Shown piece by piece: positions 32,256 through 40,019 of a stretch of DNA of 64,000 nucleotides. The stretch covers positions 62,001-126,000 of the forward strand of contig JAFWOT010000014.1 of assembly GCA_017509785.1 (NCBI GenBank), written 5' to 3'. The notes beneath the pieces are model-generated. The model did no database searches and was not told the origin of the DNA. It was given only the letters and a program-made list of their open reading frames with translations. Numbering within the stretch: the stretch's first letter is position 1; each line of letters opens with the position of its first letter. Source of the stretch: Clostridia bacterium. Its GTDB lineage: Bacteria > Bacillota > Clostridia > Christensenellales > CAG-138. A program made the position numbers and the translations under genes.

Positions 32256-32707
32256 CAGGCGTTCCTCCGTGAATCATATTTCCTGTTGCGAGTTAGAGTA
32301 AAGTATAACTCCTCAAGTTCCGCACCGAATGCTTCAAGTTCGCGGGTCTCGTCTTTAAGCATGCGCCCTATCGCTTCACTTCTTCCCGCCTTGAGTACTT
32401 CGCGCCTCTGGGCGTCTTTTTTTACGCAAATATCAAGATAGCACTGATGGCACCAATAGTTGCGCTTCTCGCGGAACTTGTTCAGCACCTCGTATGCAGT
32501 ATCGGAAAAACGAAGGGTATTATTATCCTTTGTAAGCTTGACGAGCTCTCGGATCACGCTGCCCATGCTGTCACGTTCAAGGTCATCCATGCTTGCAATA
32601 AAGCCTTTATCACTCAGAATGGAGCAGATCCTCTTCAGATTGAATTCGAGGCCTTGATACAATGCTATGATATTGCTGTGAGCGATTCGGAATTCATCCA
32701 ATGTCAT
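32255..32707 (-). CDS. HEPN-like helical protein embedded in the HipBST operon
   Basis: The 150-residue protein appears all-helical. Residues 78-92 read FREKRNYWCHQCYLD, giving R82-N83-x3-H87, the R-x4-6-H motif with a polar residue after Arg that marks HEPN RNases and their relatives. The first helix (ALYQGLEFNLKRICSIL) resembles the long first helix of HEPN domains. It lies 2 bp after hipB and overlaps hipS by one base, so it is an integral gene of the operon. It could be an RNase toxin, an accessory effector or a nucleotide-binding partner. The HEPN assignment rests on this motif and helical pattern only. Confidence 0.55.
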   Translation of the reverse strand: MTLDEFRIAHSNIIALYQGLEFNLKRICSILSDKGFIASMDDLERDSMGSVIRELVKLTKDNNTLRFSDTAYEVLNKFREKRNYWCHQCYLDICVKKDAQRREVLKAGRSEAIGRMLKDETRELEAFGAELEELYFTLTRNRKYDSRRNA

Positions 32708-32709
32708 AC

Positions 32710-32919
32710 TTATTCCTCGCTCCTTTCCGTTTTGCCGGGAACGGCTTCATATCCGAACATTCCAAGCGCGATGTTGACTTTGTCCATTCGCACGGTCGCC
32801 TTTCCCTGCTCAAGCTCACGCACGAACCTGAGCCCGAGGCCGGAGCGCAGTGCAAATTCCTCCTGCGTGAGCCCCGCCTGCTTGCGGCTCTCCTTAATAA
32901 ATTGAGCTATCTTATTCAT
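32710..32919 (-). CDS. HipB-like XRE family antitoxin/repressor
   Basis: The 69-residue protein is a single XRE-type helix-turn-helix: IAQFIKESRKQAGLTQEEFALRSGLGLRFVRELEQGKATVRMDKVNIALGMFG. It is the first gene of the Hip operon, with GAGGG before the ATG. It should bind the TATACC-N6-GGTATA operators upstream, one of which lies in the promoter spacer, and so repress the operon. Confidence 0.88.
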   Translation of the reverse strand: MNKIAQFIKESRKQAGLTQEEFALRSGLGLRFVRELEQGKATVRMDKVNIALGMFGYEAVPGKTERSEE

Positions 32920-32952
32920 AGTATGCCCTCGCTTAAATCAAATTATGCAACT

Positions 32953-32981
32953 ATTTTATACCCTTTAAGGTGTAATGTCAA
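32953..32981 (-). promoter_or_regulatory. promoter of the hipB-HEPN-hipS-hipT operon
   Basis: On the minus strand TTGACA (32976-32981), a 17-bp spacer and TAAAAT (32953-32958). Operator O1 fills the spacer, so a bound repressor would exclude RNA polymerase. Confidence 0.8.
32957..32974. promoter_or_regulatory. HipB operator O1
   Basis: TATACC-N6-GGTGTA, one mismatch from the palindrome, lying between the -35 and -10 boxes. Confidence 0.65.
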
Positions 32982-32997
32982 GAGATAAATCAAGGAT

Positions 32998-33015
32998 TAT
33001 ACCCGAAATGGTATA
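32998..33015. promoter_or_regulatory. HipB operator O2
   Basis: TATACC-N6-GGTATA, a perfect inverted repeat whose centre is 41 bp from that of O1. Confidence 0.7.
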
Positions 33016-33038
33016 AATGCGTGCTAAAAACTCGTCAT

Positions 33039-33056
33039 TATACCCTAACGGGTATA
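33039..33056. promoter_or_regulatory. HipB operator O3
   Basis: TATACC-N6-GGTATA, perfect, centre again 41 bp from O2. The three sites share the same core and lie on the same helical face. Confidence 0.7.
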
Positions 33057-33070
33057 AACGCAGAAACAAA

Positions 33071-33090
33071 GCGCTCGCGAAAGCGGGCGC
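33071..33090. terminator. hairpin bordering the Hip locus
   Basis: GCGCTCGC-GAAA-GCGGGCGC with CTTTCC behind it; nearly the same sequence as 30898-30919. Confidence 0.5.
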
Positions 33091-33136
33091 CTTTCCATTT
33101 CAAAATCAAATTACAAGGAGAATCAATATGAATGTG

Positions 33137-33176
33137 AAATCCCCGAAGCAGCCGGGTCGGCCGGCTTCGGGGATTT
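33137..33176. other. long GC-rich hairpin
   Basis: 33137-33149 pairs perfectly with 33164-33176 (13 bp), with further pairing inside. No T-run follows on either strand. It lies right after AAGGAGAATCAATATG, so it may be a relic of a lost gene's start fused to a terminator. Confidence 0.4.
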
Positions 33177-33345
33177 CTCTCGCGGGAGCGAATACAAATG
33201 CTTGGTTTATCGCGGTTCCGCGCCTATCGCGGCGCGGACGCGCTGACCCGCGCGGCTCCCGTTGGCCGCACCGGGCATGTTTCATTCGGAGCTTTGATCC
33301 CCTTCCGGAGCTTTGTCAGCGGTCTTTTTTCGCTTCGGGCCGTTT

Positions 33346-34803
33346 TCAGAGCCCGAGAGCGGACCTCAGAATAAGCAGAGCGTCGACCGAATTGACCCCG
33401 CTCTGCGAATCGTAATCGGCGGCCCATGCCGATTCGTCGTCAAGCGCGATCGCGCCGAGCGCGTACCGCAGGGCCATGAGCGCGTCGACGGAGGTGATGG
33501 AGCCGTCGCCGTCTACGTCGCCCTTTACACGGCCGGGGGTATCCCCGCCGAAAAGGGAGCCGACGTAAAGTCTGCCGCTGCCGCCGCCCGTATAGCCCTC
33601 GTCGACGGCGTTCGCCTTGAGCAGATCCATTATCTCATCCGGCCCAAGGCTCGGGTCGTAGGTCTTTATCACGGCACAGCAGGCCGCGGCGTGCGGGGCG
33701 GCAAAGCTCGTTCCGCTGTCAACGGCGTAACCGCCGGTATAGGTCGTGCTGTAAATATCGACGCCCGGCGCGGTGATATCGACGCAGTCGCCCACGTTCG
33801 AAGGCGGCCACATCGCGTGCGCGGGATCATGCGCCGCCACGGTGAAGGATCTTTCTATCTTGCCGGGGACGAAGATCGAGGCGTTGCTGCTCCAGTTACC
33901 CGAAGCCACGCAGCAGACCATGCCCGCGTTCGTCGCGGAGACGACGGCCTCCTCATAGAGGGGCTCGACCGCGGGATTGTACTCGATGAGGCTGAGGTTC
34001 GCCGCCGCGCATCCGTGAAGATACGCGTACTCTATCGCGTTCACAACGTCGCTCGTGCTGAAATAGCCGCTGTCGGAGATGCATTTGAGCGGCATGATCC
34101 CGACGTTCGGCATGGCGCCGTCCGCGATGACCCCGGCGCAGAACGTGCCGTGGCCGTACCCGTCGGAAGGATCGGAGTCGTTGTTGACGAAATCATACCC
34201 GGCGACCATGCGCCCCGCGAGGAACTCATGCCCCGAGTTAACGCCGGAATCGCATACTGCGACGGTCACCGCGGGAAGCGAGGCGGGATCCCCGCCGTAT
34301 TTCGCGAGGACCCTCTCCTGCAGGGCGGCCATGCCGACCTGATCCTCGCCGTAGCCCCAGGAATTGAAGCCCGTTCCCTCCATGGGAGCGGCGCACGCGG
34401 CGAAGGGCTCCGCGCGATGCTCCGTATCCGGCACGGCGTATTTCACGCGCGGATCCGCACGGAGGCGCTCCGCCGCCCTTTCGGCCTCGCCCGGGGTGCG
34501 GTATTGCAGGACTATCCTGCCGTTCGTACCCTCCGTGCCGGCGATGGCGCCCGAGGCGTCCACTTCGCCCTCCGATTTGACGATCAGCCTCGCCGTATTG
34601 TAGGGATCATCCGGCGAGCCCTTCATGACGGAGCCGGAGCAGCGTTCCCGCATCTCATGGAGCCTTGCGCTGAAATCGAGCAGACGCCCGACGGCTTCGC
34701 TTTCATCGGCGGGAAGCGCGGCGGCGGAACGCCACGGCATTGCCGGGAGCATCGTCACCGAAAGCAGCAAAAGGCATAATAATAAGGCAGCCGTTCTTTT
34801 CAT
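33346..34803 (-). CDS. secreted S8 family (subtilisin-like) serine protease with C-terminal dockerin
   Basis: The 485-residue protein has a signal peptide (1-29), an N-terminal propeptide-like segment (to about 130) and a subtilase domain with Asp185 (VCDSGVNSGHEF), His218 (GYGHGTFCAG), oxyanion Asn303 (ASGNWSSN) and Ser366 (SGTSFAAPHA). The last 60 residues are a type I dockerin: GDVDGDGSITSVDALMALRYALG and a second Ca-binding repeat DYDSQSGVNSVDALLILRSALG, in which the loop is less canonical. The dockerin predicts docking to a cohesin, but none is encoded in the window. ATG follows GAGGAGG. Confidence 0.93.
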   Translation of the reverse strand: MKRTAALLLCLLLLSVTMLPAMPWRSAAALPADESEAVGRLLDFSARLHEMRERCSGSVMKGSPDDPYNTARLIVKSEGEVDASGAIAGTEGTNGRIVLQYRTPGEAERAAERLRADPRVKYAVPDTEHRAEPFAACAAPMEGTGFNSWGYGEDQVGMAALQERVLAKYGGDPASLPAVTVAVCDSGVNSGHEFLAGRMVAGYDFVNNDSDPSDGYGHGTFCAGVIADGAMPNVGIMPLKCISDSGYFSTSDVVNAIEYAYLHGCAAANLSLIEYNPAVEPLYEEAVVSATNAGMVCCVASGNWSSNASIFVPGKIERSFTVAAHDPAHAMWPPSNVGDCVDITAPGVDIYSTTYTGGYAVDSGTSFAAPHAAACCAVIKTYDPSLGPDEIMDLLKANAVDEGYTGGGSGRLYVGSLFGGDTPGRVKGDVDGDGSITSVDALMALRYALGAIALDDESAWAADYDSQSGVNSVDALLILRSALGL

Positions 34804-34908
34804 ATGCGATACCTCCTCGCGTGCTGCCTCTATGATATCAGATAATGCCGCCGCGGTCAATACGTTTTAGATATTTATCTAACCGTTTTTGCGTCAGTTT
34901 CAATAAAA

Positions 34909-34931
34909 AAGGAGGCTGTTACGGCCTCCTT
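34909..34931 (-). terminator. terminator of the moxR-DUF58-DUF4129 operon
   Basis: AAGGAGGC pairs with GCCTCCTT, with six T behind it on the minus strand, 23 bp after the last stop. Confidence 0.85.
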
Positions 34932-34953
34932 CGACGATAGATTCAATGAGCGT

Positions 34954-36195
34954 CTAAACAATCCGCTCCTCTTCGGGGAGCGTCATCCCTCCCCGCGCGG
35001 GGGGCGGGTCGAGCTCGCGAACGGCGTTTTTGAATTCCGTGTAAGTCTCCCTCGTTGCCTGCTCGGGGCTGTAACGGATCCTGCGGTAGATATCGTGGAC
35101 GGTATCCGCCCCCTTCCCCATTACGGAGGCCGCCCTCTCGAGCTCGGTGGGAGTCATCACGGAGAGCGGAGCCTTTTCGGGCGCGCGGGACTTTATGAGC
35201 TTTTCATAGCGGCGGCGGATCTTCTTTTCATACCCCGTGATATGCTCCCTCCCGGCGGAGGCCGTCTCCGCCGCGAGCCGTTCGAAGGTCAAGCCGTCCG
35301 TGACCTCGGGGCGGGAGCGCTTGCTGCGCCTGTCTATGCTGCCCAAAAGCGTCACAAAGAGGTAGACGAGCCCCACAACGAAGGGGACCGACGGCATCGC
35401 TATCACCATCCACACCCAGATATCCTTCGCCCAGTCGACGTCTATGAGCCTGCCATCCGGGATCTTCGTGTATTCCTTGTCGGGAGGCGGGGAGGGAATC
35501 GGCGTAGGCCGCGCGGGGGTATACTCGTACTTCGCTTCGACGGGCGGCGCTTCTTCCCGGACGGCCCTGCTCAGCACGAACGGGACCGCCGCCAGCACCA
35601 GCACGGCGAGCAGCACGCCGACGATCATGCTCTTCCTGTTCTGTCGGATGAGGCTCGTAACGGAGACCTCGGTCTTCGTCGACAGGCGGATATCGTTAAG
35701 GAGCCGCGTCCCATCGGTGTAGAGGAAGAAATTGACCGTCATCAGCGCGGAGACCAGTATCGCGAGATCGCAAAGGAGCGGTATGCCTGTCAACTTGCCG
35801 AGCATGTACGGCCAGAACACGAAGAACAGCCACCAGATCCTCGGGATGGTGAATATGAGCCTGCCGAGGGGGCGCGGGAGCAGCAGCCCGCTTATCATCA
35901 TCGGGACGCAGGTGAGCACGTAATAGACCCAATGATAGTCCCTGTGGGCGACCGCTGCCGCTGCCGCGGTCACGGCGAAGCTCAGCAGCCACCGGAGGGG
36001 CTTCCTTTGGACCCGCTCGCAGATGAAGCGGATCAGCTGGACGGGTATCACGGTGCCGAGCGCCCACGCGAGGCGGTAAAGCTTGTCATCCTCGAACACG
36101 AGGGCGACGGGCAGCGCGGCGCAGAGCGTTAGTATCGCGAGATGTATGCAGCCGCTGATATGCATACGGCGTTCAAGACGGTCGAGCTCCTTCAC
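34954..36195 (-). CDS. membrane protein with C-terminal DUF4129 domain
   Basis: The 413-residue protein has an N-terminal membrane region (about six segments to residue 165), a further segment at about 185-207, a Pro-rich extracytoplasmic stretch (about 210-245) and a last segment at about 255-280. The cytoplasmic C-terminal domain holds VMTPTELERAA ... VHDIYRRIRYSPEQATRETYTEFKNAVREL, the DUF4129 pattern. The start is GTG at 36195, in a GTGA overlap with the DUF58 gene. In related operons this position is often taken by a transglutaminase; here that domain is missing and only DUF4129 is present. Confidence 0.75.
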   Translation of the reverse strand: MKELDRLERRMHISGCIHLAILTLCAALPVALVFEDDKLYRLAWALGTVIPVQLIRFICERVQRKPLRWLLSFAVTAAAAAVAHRDYHWVYYVLTCVPMMISGLLLPRPLGRLIFTIPRIWWLFFVFWPYMLGKLTGIPLLCDLAILVSALMTVNFFLYTDGTRLLNDIRLSTKTEVSVTSLIRQNRKSMIVGVLLAVLVLAAVPFVLSRAVREEAPPVEAKYEYTPARPTPIPSPPPDKEYTKIPDGRLIDVDWAKDIWVWMVIAMPSVPFVVGLVYLFVTLLGSIDRRSKRSRPEVTDGLTFERLAAETASAGREHITGYEKKIRRRYEKLIKSRAPEKAPLSVMTPTELERAASVMGKGADTVHDIYRRIRYSPEQATRETYTEFKNAVRELDPPPARGGMTLPEEERIV

Positions 36196-37298
36196 AGACG
36201 CGCCTCGCTTTCCGCGGCGACGCTGTTTATCAGCGTGATGCCGTCCTGAGTCCACACCCTGCCCTCGCTGTTGACGGAAAGGAAATGCCCCCCGTACCTG
36301 CTCTCGACCGCGCGGAACGCCCGCAGAGCGCCGTCCGTCGTATCGGCGGAGAGGACGACGGGGATCGCCGAATCGAGCGAGGCGCGGGGTATCGCGGCGA
36401 GGAATTCCGAAAACGGAGACGTCACGGGAAGGGCGAGATTGATCCTCGCAAGGGATTCGTCTATGGCCGTCTGATGCCCCGCCACCGCGCCCGAGCGGAT
36501 GCTTATCTGCCTGCCCGTTATGCAGTTGCGGCAGTTCGCCATCATGGATACGCTGACTCCGCGGCGCAGGAAAAGCATGCTCAGCGACGAGGCGAGCCGA
36601 ATGAGCTTCTCACGCGCGTCGACCTCTCCCCCGCCCATATCGAGTATGAAGAGCAGGACCTCGTCGGTCGTGTTCTCGAATTGGTTCACCTTCAGCTCGC
36701 CCGTCCTCGCGCTCGCCTTCCAGTTGATCAGCCGGGGGCTGTCGAATATCTCGTATTGGCGTATGGTCTTCAGCGCGAAGGGATCCTCCTGCGTCATCCT
36801 CCTCGTTGTGACGGAGCCCATGAGCAGCCTTGCCGCGAGAGCGAGCTTCTGCGCGGGGATCTTCGCGGGATAGACTATGAGGCGCGAATCGCTCGAGGTG
36901 TGCCATTGGAGATTCGCCGTGCGGAAGAGATCGCTCCCCGTGAGGACGACGTCGTTTATCGAGTAGACCCCGCGCACGAGGCCGTTTATCTTCGCCCTGT
37001 TCGTGACCGCGCTCCTCCCGGGGACGGCGAATTTTCTCCTCAGCGTGAGGGGCTTTTCGGCAAGCTCGGTCGGGGCGGTGAAGTTTCGCTTGACGCTGTA
37101 CGAGCAGCCAAGCGTCGGCAGGGGCAGGGGCTTGCGGTTCTCGCACCTTTCTATGAGCTCGGCGGATTCGCCCTCGGTGACGGCCCTGCTCGAAAAGCGG
37201 AACGCGACGTTCAGCTTCTCATCCCAGCATCTCGAATAGATCGTCCTCTGCAGCACGAAGAGCAGCGCGGAGCCGACAAGTATCCAGATTATGAGCAA
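36192..37298 (-). CDS. DUF58 domain protein
   Basis: The 368-residue protein has one N-terminal hydrophobic segment (1-19) and the DUF58 core near residue 170-240 (DPFALKTIRQYEIFDSPRLINWKASARTGELKVNQFENTTDEVLLFILDMG), which precedes a VWA-like fold. It starts with TTG, with AGGAGG 7 bp upstream. DUF58 proteins work with MoxR ATPases, possibly in metal insertion or complex assembly. It lies 40 bp from moxR and overlaps DUF4129 by 4 bp. Confidence 0.88.
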   Translation of the reverse strand: MLIIWILVGSALLFVLQRTIYSRCWDEKLNVAFRFSSRAVTEGESAELIERCENRKPLPLPTLGCSYSVKRNFTAPTELAEKPLTLRRKFAVPGRSAVTNRAKINGLVRGVYSINDVVLTGSDLFRTANLQWHTSSDSRLIVYPAKIPAQKLALAARLLMGSVTTRRMTQEDPFALKTIRQYEIFDSPRLINWKASARTGELKVNQFENTTDEVLLFILDMGGGEVDAREKLIRLASSLSMLFLRRGVSVSMMANCRNCITGRQISIRSGAVAGHQTAIDESLARINLALPVTSPFSEFLAAIPRASLDSAIPVVLSADTTDGALRAFRAVESRYGGHFLSVNSEGRVWTQDGITLINSVAAESEARL

Positions 37299-37338
37299 GG
37301 TCTCACCTCCTTTGAGCGGGATCGGTCGGTATCGGGCC

Positions 37339-38292
37339 TCATTCCCCGAAGCGTTCGGTGGGGACGGGTATCCGGGTCATGAGCTCCTCAACGAGCTTCT
37401 CGCCGCTGCGGCGGTCGAGGCTGCCGTATTCGCAGACTATCCTGTGCGAGAGCACGGGCACGGCAAGGCGCTTTACGTCCTCGGGCGTCACGTAGGAGCG
37501 GCCGTGAAGCATCGCGTACGCGCGCGAGGCGTTCAGAAGCGCCAGCGTGCCGCGCGGGCTCGAGCCGGAGACCGCGTTCTCCTGACGGCGGGTGCCCTGT
37601 ATGAGCTCCGCTATGTAATCGATGAGCGCCGGGTGTACGGTGACCGTCCTCTGCAGAGCGCGCAGCTCCGAAAGCTGCTCGAGCGTGCAGACGGGGCGGA
37701 GCTCCTCCATCGGGTCGTCCCGCATGAAGCGCTCCATTATCGCGATCTCCTCCGCCTTATCGGGGAGCCCCATTGAAAGCATCATGAGGAAGCGGTCCAT
37801 CTGCGCCTCGGGCAGGGGGAACGTGCCCGCCGTTTCGATCGGGTTCTGCGTCGCTATCACGAGGAAGGTATCGGGCAGGGCGCGGGTCACTCCGTCGATC
37901 GTGACCTGCCGCTCCTGCATGCATTCGAGAAGGCTCGACTGGGTCCTCGGCGTCGCGCGGTTGATCTCGTCGGCGAGGAGTATGCTGCAGAAGACGGGTC
38001 CCGCGCGGAACACGAACTCGCCCTCCTTCTGATTAAAATAGTTGAGGCCGGTCACGTCCGAGGGGAGCAGATCCGGCGTGAACTGAACGCGGCGGAATTC
38101 GCCCGATATGGACTTTGCGAGGGATCTCGCGAGCAGCGTCTTGCCCGTGCCGGGCACATCCTCCAGAAGGACGTGCCCCCCGCAGCACAGCGCCGCCAGC
38201 AGCAGCTCCACGTTATCCTCCTTGCCGACTATAACGCGGCCTATGTTCGCCTTAACAGCCGAAAGCAGCTCGGCGGCAGATCTGATATCCAT
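37339..38292 (-). CDS. MoxR family AAA+ ATPase
   Basis: The 317-residue protein shows Walker A EDVPGTGKT (about 44-52), Walker B ILLADEINRA, sensor 1 VIATQNPIE and the MoxR-specific FPLPEAQMDRFLM. MoxR proteins act as chaperone-like ATPases with VWA/DUF58 partners. ATG follows GGAGAG. It heads the three-gene operon. The pilus operon ends 63 bp upstream behind an internal terminator, so it could be reached only by read-through. Confidence 0.93.
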   Translation of the reverse strand: MDIRSAAELLSAVKANIGRVIVGKEDNVELLLAALCCGGHVLLEDVPGTGKTLLARSLAKSISGEFRRVQFTPDLLPSDVTGLNYFNQKEGEFVFRAGPVFCSILLADEINRATPRTQSSLLECMQERQVTIDGVTRALPDTFLVIATQNPIETAGTFPLPEAQMDRFLMMLSMGLPDKAEEIAIMERFMRDDPMEELRPVCTLEQLSELRALQRTVTVHPALIDYIAELIQGTRRQENAVSGSSPRGTLALLNASRAYAMLHGRSYVTPEDVKRLAVPVLSHRIVCEYGSLDRRSGEKLVEELMTRIPVPTERFGE

Positions 38293-38355
38293 ATGCTCTC
38301 TCCTTGACAGGTTTTTCCGTATTATGAATCGGGCGAAGACCGCCCGTATTCTTTT

Positions 38356-39114
38356 TTATATCATACCGCGGCCGTTCTTGCAAGCATTTTTTACGGCCGC
38401 CCCCTCTCCCGCGAAATAAAAAGCCCGGAGGATATCCTCCGGGGAAGGCCGCCTTTTTGGCGCGCTCCCGGTCATGCGGGAAGGCGCTTCCTCCCGCCGC
38501 GGGGCGGCGCATCTGACGACCACCCTCTGCCTGCCGCCGAATGTGCAGGTGAAAAGGGTCAGATCCCAATCCCCCGCTTTCAGCTCCGCGATATGGGTGG
38601 GCTCGAGGATCTCCGTATCCGAAACCAAAAAGGCGAATACGGCGGCGTGAACGTCCGTGAAGAACACCTCGTCGCCCGGCTTCAGCCGGGGTATCCCGCC
38701 GAAATGACGGGTGAAATTATGCCCCGCAATTATGAGATCCCGCCCGTTGACGGAGCCGAGCATCCTGCACGGGGCGATCCGCAGGAGATCCCCGCTGACC
38801 CCGTCGATCACGGGAAGGTCTATGCCGAGCTTCGGTATCGTGATATAGCCGACGTATTCGACCCCGTCTATGACCACCGTATCCATCGCCGAAAACCGCG
38901 CCCCTTCCCCCGGGGGAAGATCGGGCCTCGGCCCGGGAGTCGGCTCGCCCGCGCCGGAAGCGTTTTCGGCTATCGCCTCCATAAGCAGGGCGAGCGCGTC
39001 GGAGGAATCCTTCCCGGCGCGGAATCCCTCGACGCCGTTCCTTATCAAAAGAAGAGCGGACGCGGCTATAAGAGCCGCGCCCAATACAACAATGCACACT
39101 CCTGTTTTTTTCAT
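38356..39114 (-). CDS. sortase family transpeptidase, last gene of the pilus operon
   Basis: The 252-residue protein has an N-terminal membrane anchor (4-24), a Pro-rich linker and a sortase domain with His132 (IIAGHNF), Cys190 (TLFTCTF) and Arg197 (RQRVVVRC). It probably anchors the finished pilus or a pilin to the wall, beside the class C enzyme encoded two genes upstream. ATG at 39114 overlaps the minor pilin stop (ATGA). The frame continues about 50 codons past the usual sortase end and runs through an intrinsic terminator at 38424-38443 before its stop, so the C-terminus may reflect a frameshift. Confidence 0.8.
   Translation of the reverse strand: MKKTGVCIVVLGAALIAASALLLIRNGVEGFRAGKDSSDALALLMEAIAENASGAGEPTPGPRPDLPPGEGARFSAMDTVVIDGVEYVGYITIPKLGIDLPVIDGVSGDLLRIAPCRMLGSVNGRDLIIAGHNFTRHFGGIPRLKPGDEVFFTDVHAAVFAFLVSDTEILEPTHIAELKAGDWDLTLFTCTFGGRQRVVVRCAAPRREEAPSRMTGSAPKRRPSPEDILRAFYFAGEGAAVKNACKNGRGMI
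38411..38443 (-). terminator. intrinsic terminator inside the sortase reading frame
   Basis: A perfect 20-nt palindrome (38424-38443) is followed on the minus strand by CTTTTTATTT. It is the natural end of the pilus transcript, yet it lies before the stop codon of the sortase frame (38356). Confidence 0.75.
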
Positions 39115-40019
39115 CTTTCTTTTCTCTTCGAGAGTATCATCACACCGGCGGTCAGCAGTATGAGCCCCGCAAGCGCGAGAACGGGAACGGGCCATTTGAC
39201 CTGACCGGTCTGGGGCATCTTCGCGGTGTTGACGACGGTCACGAGGTATTCGCCCGTCTCGTAGGAGACCTGATATCCCTCCGGGACCGTCTTCTCCCTT
39301 ACCGTATAGGTATTGCCTCCGGGCAGATCCTCCCACGTATGCTCCCAGTTGTTCGCCTCGCTGAGCTCTGCGGTCGAACAGACCGAGCCGTTGCTGAGCA
39401 GCTCCACCTCGACCGAGGACGGCCTGTTTGCGCCTTCCTCATCCTGCCACACCTTGACGACCCTCAGCTTCGTGCTTTCCTCCGTGGGTTCGGGCTCCGC
39501 CTTGGGGCCGGCTTCCGCTTCATAGATCCAGCCCGCGCCGGAAGGATCCGCCATGGGGACCGATACGACGAAGGGAAGCACCGGATAATACCCGGGGACG
39601 CTCCCTTCCTGGGCTATGAGGTACAGCCCGAGGTCGAGCCCTTCAAACGTCACGGAGCCCGTCTCGCCGCAGCCCTGCGTCGTTCCGACGAGGCCGTGCT
39701 CCTCCGCAAAGGCGTAAAGCTCCGATGCGAGGCCGGGTCTTTCGATATCGTCAAGCGATATCCCGCAGCCGGCGAAAGCCTCGGTGAAGCGGTATTGCGG
39801 GGAGGGGCCTTCCTCGATATACGCCGCGTGATACAGCGTGAAGGAAGCATAGGGGATCGCGCCGTGCTCCCCGGTGTTATCGTGCAGGGTCACCGTGATC
39901 GAGCCCTTCCTCCCGAAATCGATCGGGGGCTGAGTCCCCGCCGCGAACGCCGTGCCCGCGGCAAGAACGAGCGATATCAGTATGAGGATCGCCGTCCTCC
40001 GACAATATTTTCTCAACAT
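39111..40019 (-). CDS. minor pilin with Cna-B-type domain and MPQTG sorting signal
   Basis: The 302-residue secreted protein has a signal peptide (1-27), an N-terminal pilin domain (about 38-165) and a Cna_B domain (about 185-262: TKLRVVKVWQDEEGANRPSSVEVELLSNG ... YTVREKTVPEGYQVSY). The C-terminal sorting signal MPQTG (268-272) is followed by a hydrophobic helix and KRKER. The Met in place of Leu is a recognised variant in Firmicutes pilins. Lys/Asn pairs for isopeptide bonds are likely in the Cna_B fold. It overlaps srtC by 7 bp and the last sortase by 4 bp and probably forms the pilus base. Confidence 0.88.
   Translation of the reverse strand: MLRKYCRRTAILILISLVLAAGTAFAAGTQPPIDFGRKGSITVTLHDNTGEHGAIPYASFTLYHAAYIEEGPSPQYRFTEAFAGCGISLDDIERPGLASELYAFAEEHGLVGTTQGCGETGSVTFEGLDLGLYLIAQEGSVPGYYPVLPFVVSVPMADPSGAGWIYEAEAGPKAEPEPTEESTKLRVVKVWQDEEGANRPSSVEVELLSNGSVCSTAELSEANNWEHTWEDLPGGNTYTVREKTVPEGYQVSYETGEYLVTVVNTAKMPQTGQVKWPVPVLALAGLILLTAGVMILSKRKER

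Noticed and set aside
33128..33415. ORF starting after AAGGAGAATCAATATG
   Set aside because: The translation signal is good, but the first codons form a 13-bp hairpin and the rest is antisense to the protease gene with Arg/Pro-rich composition.
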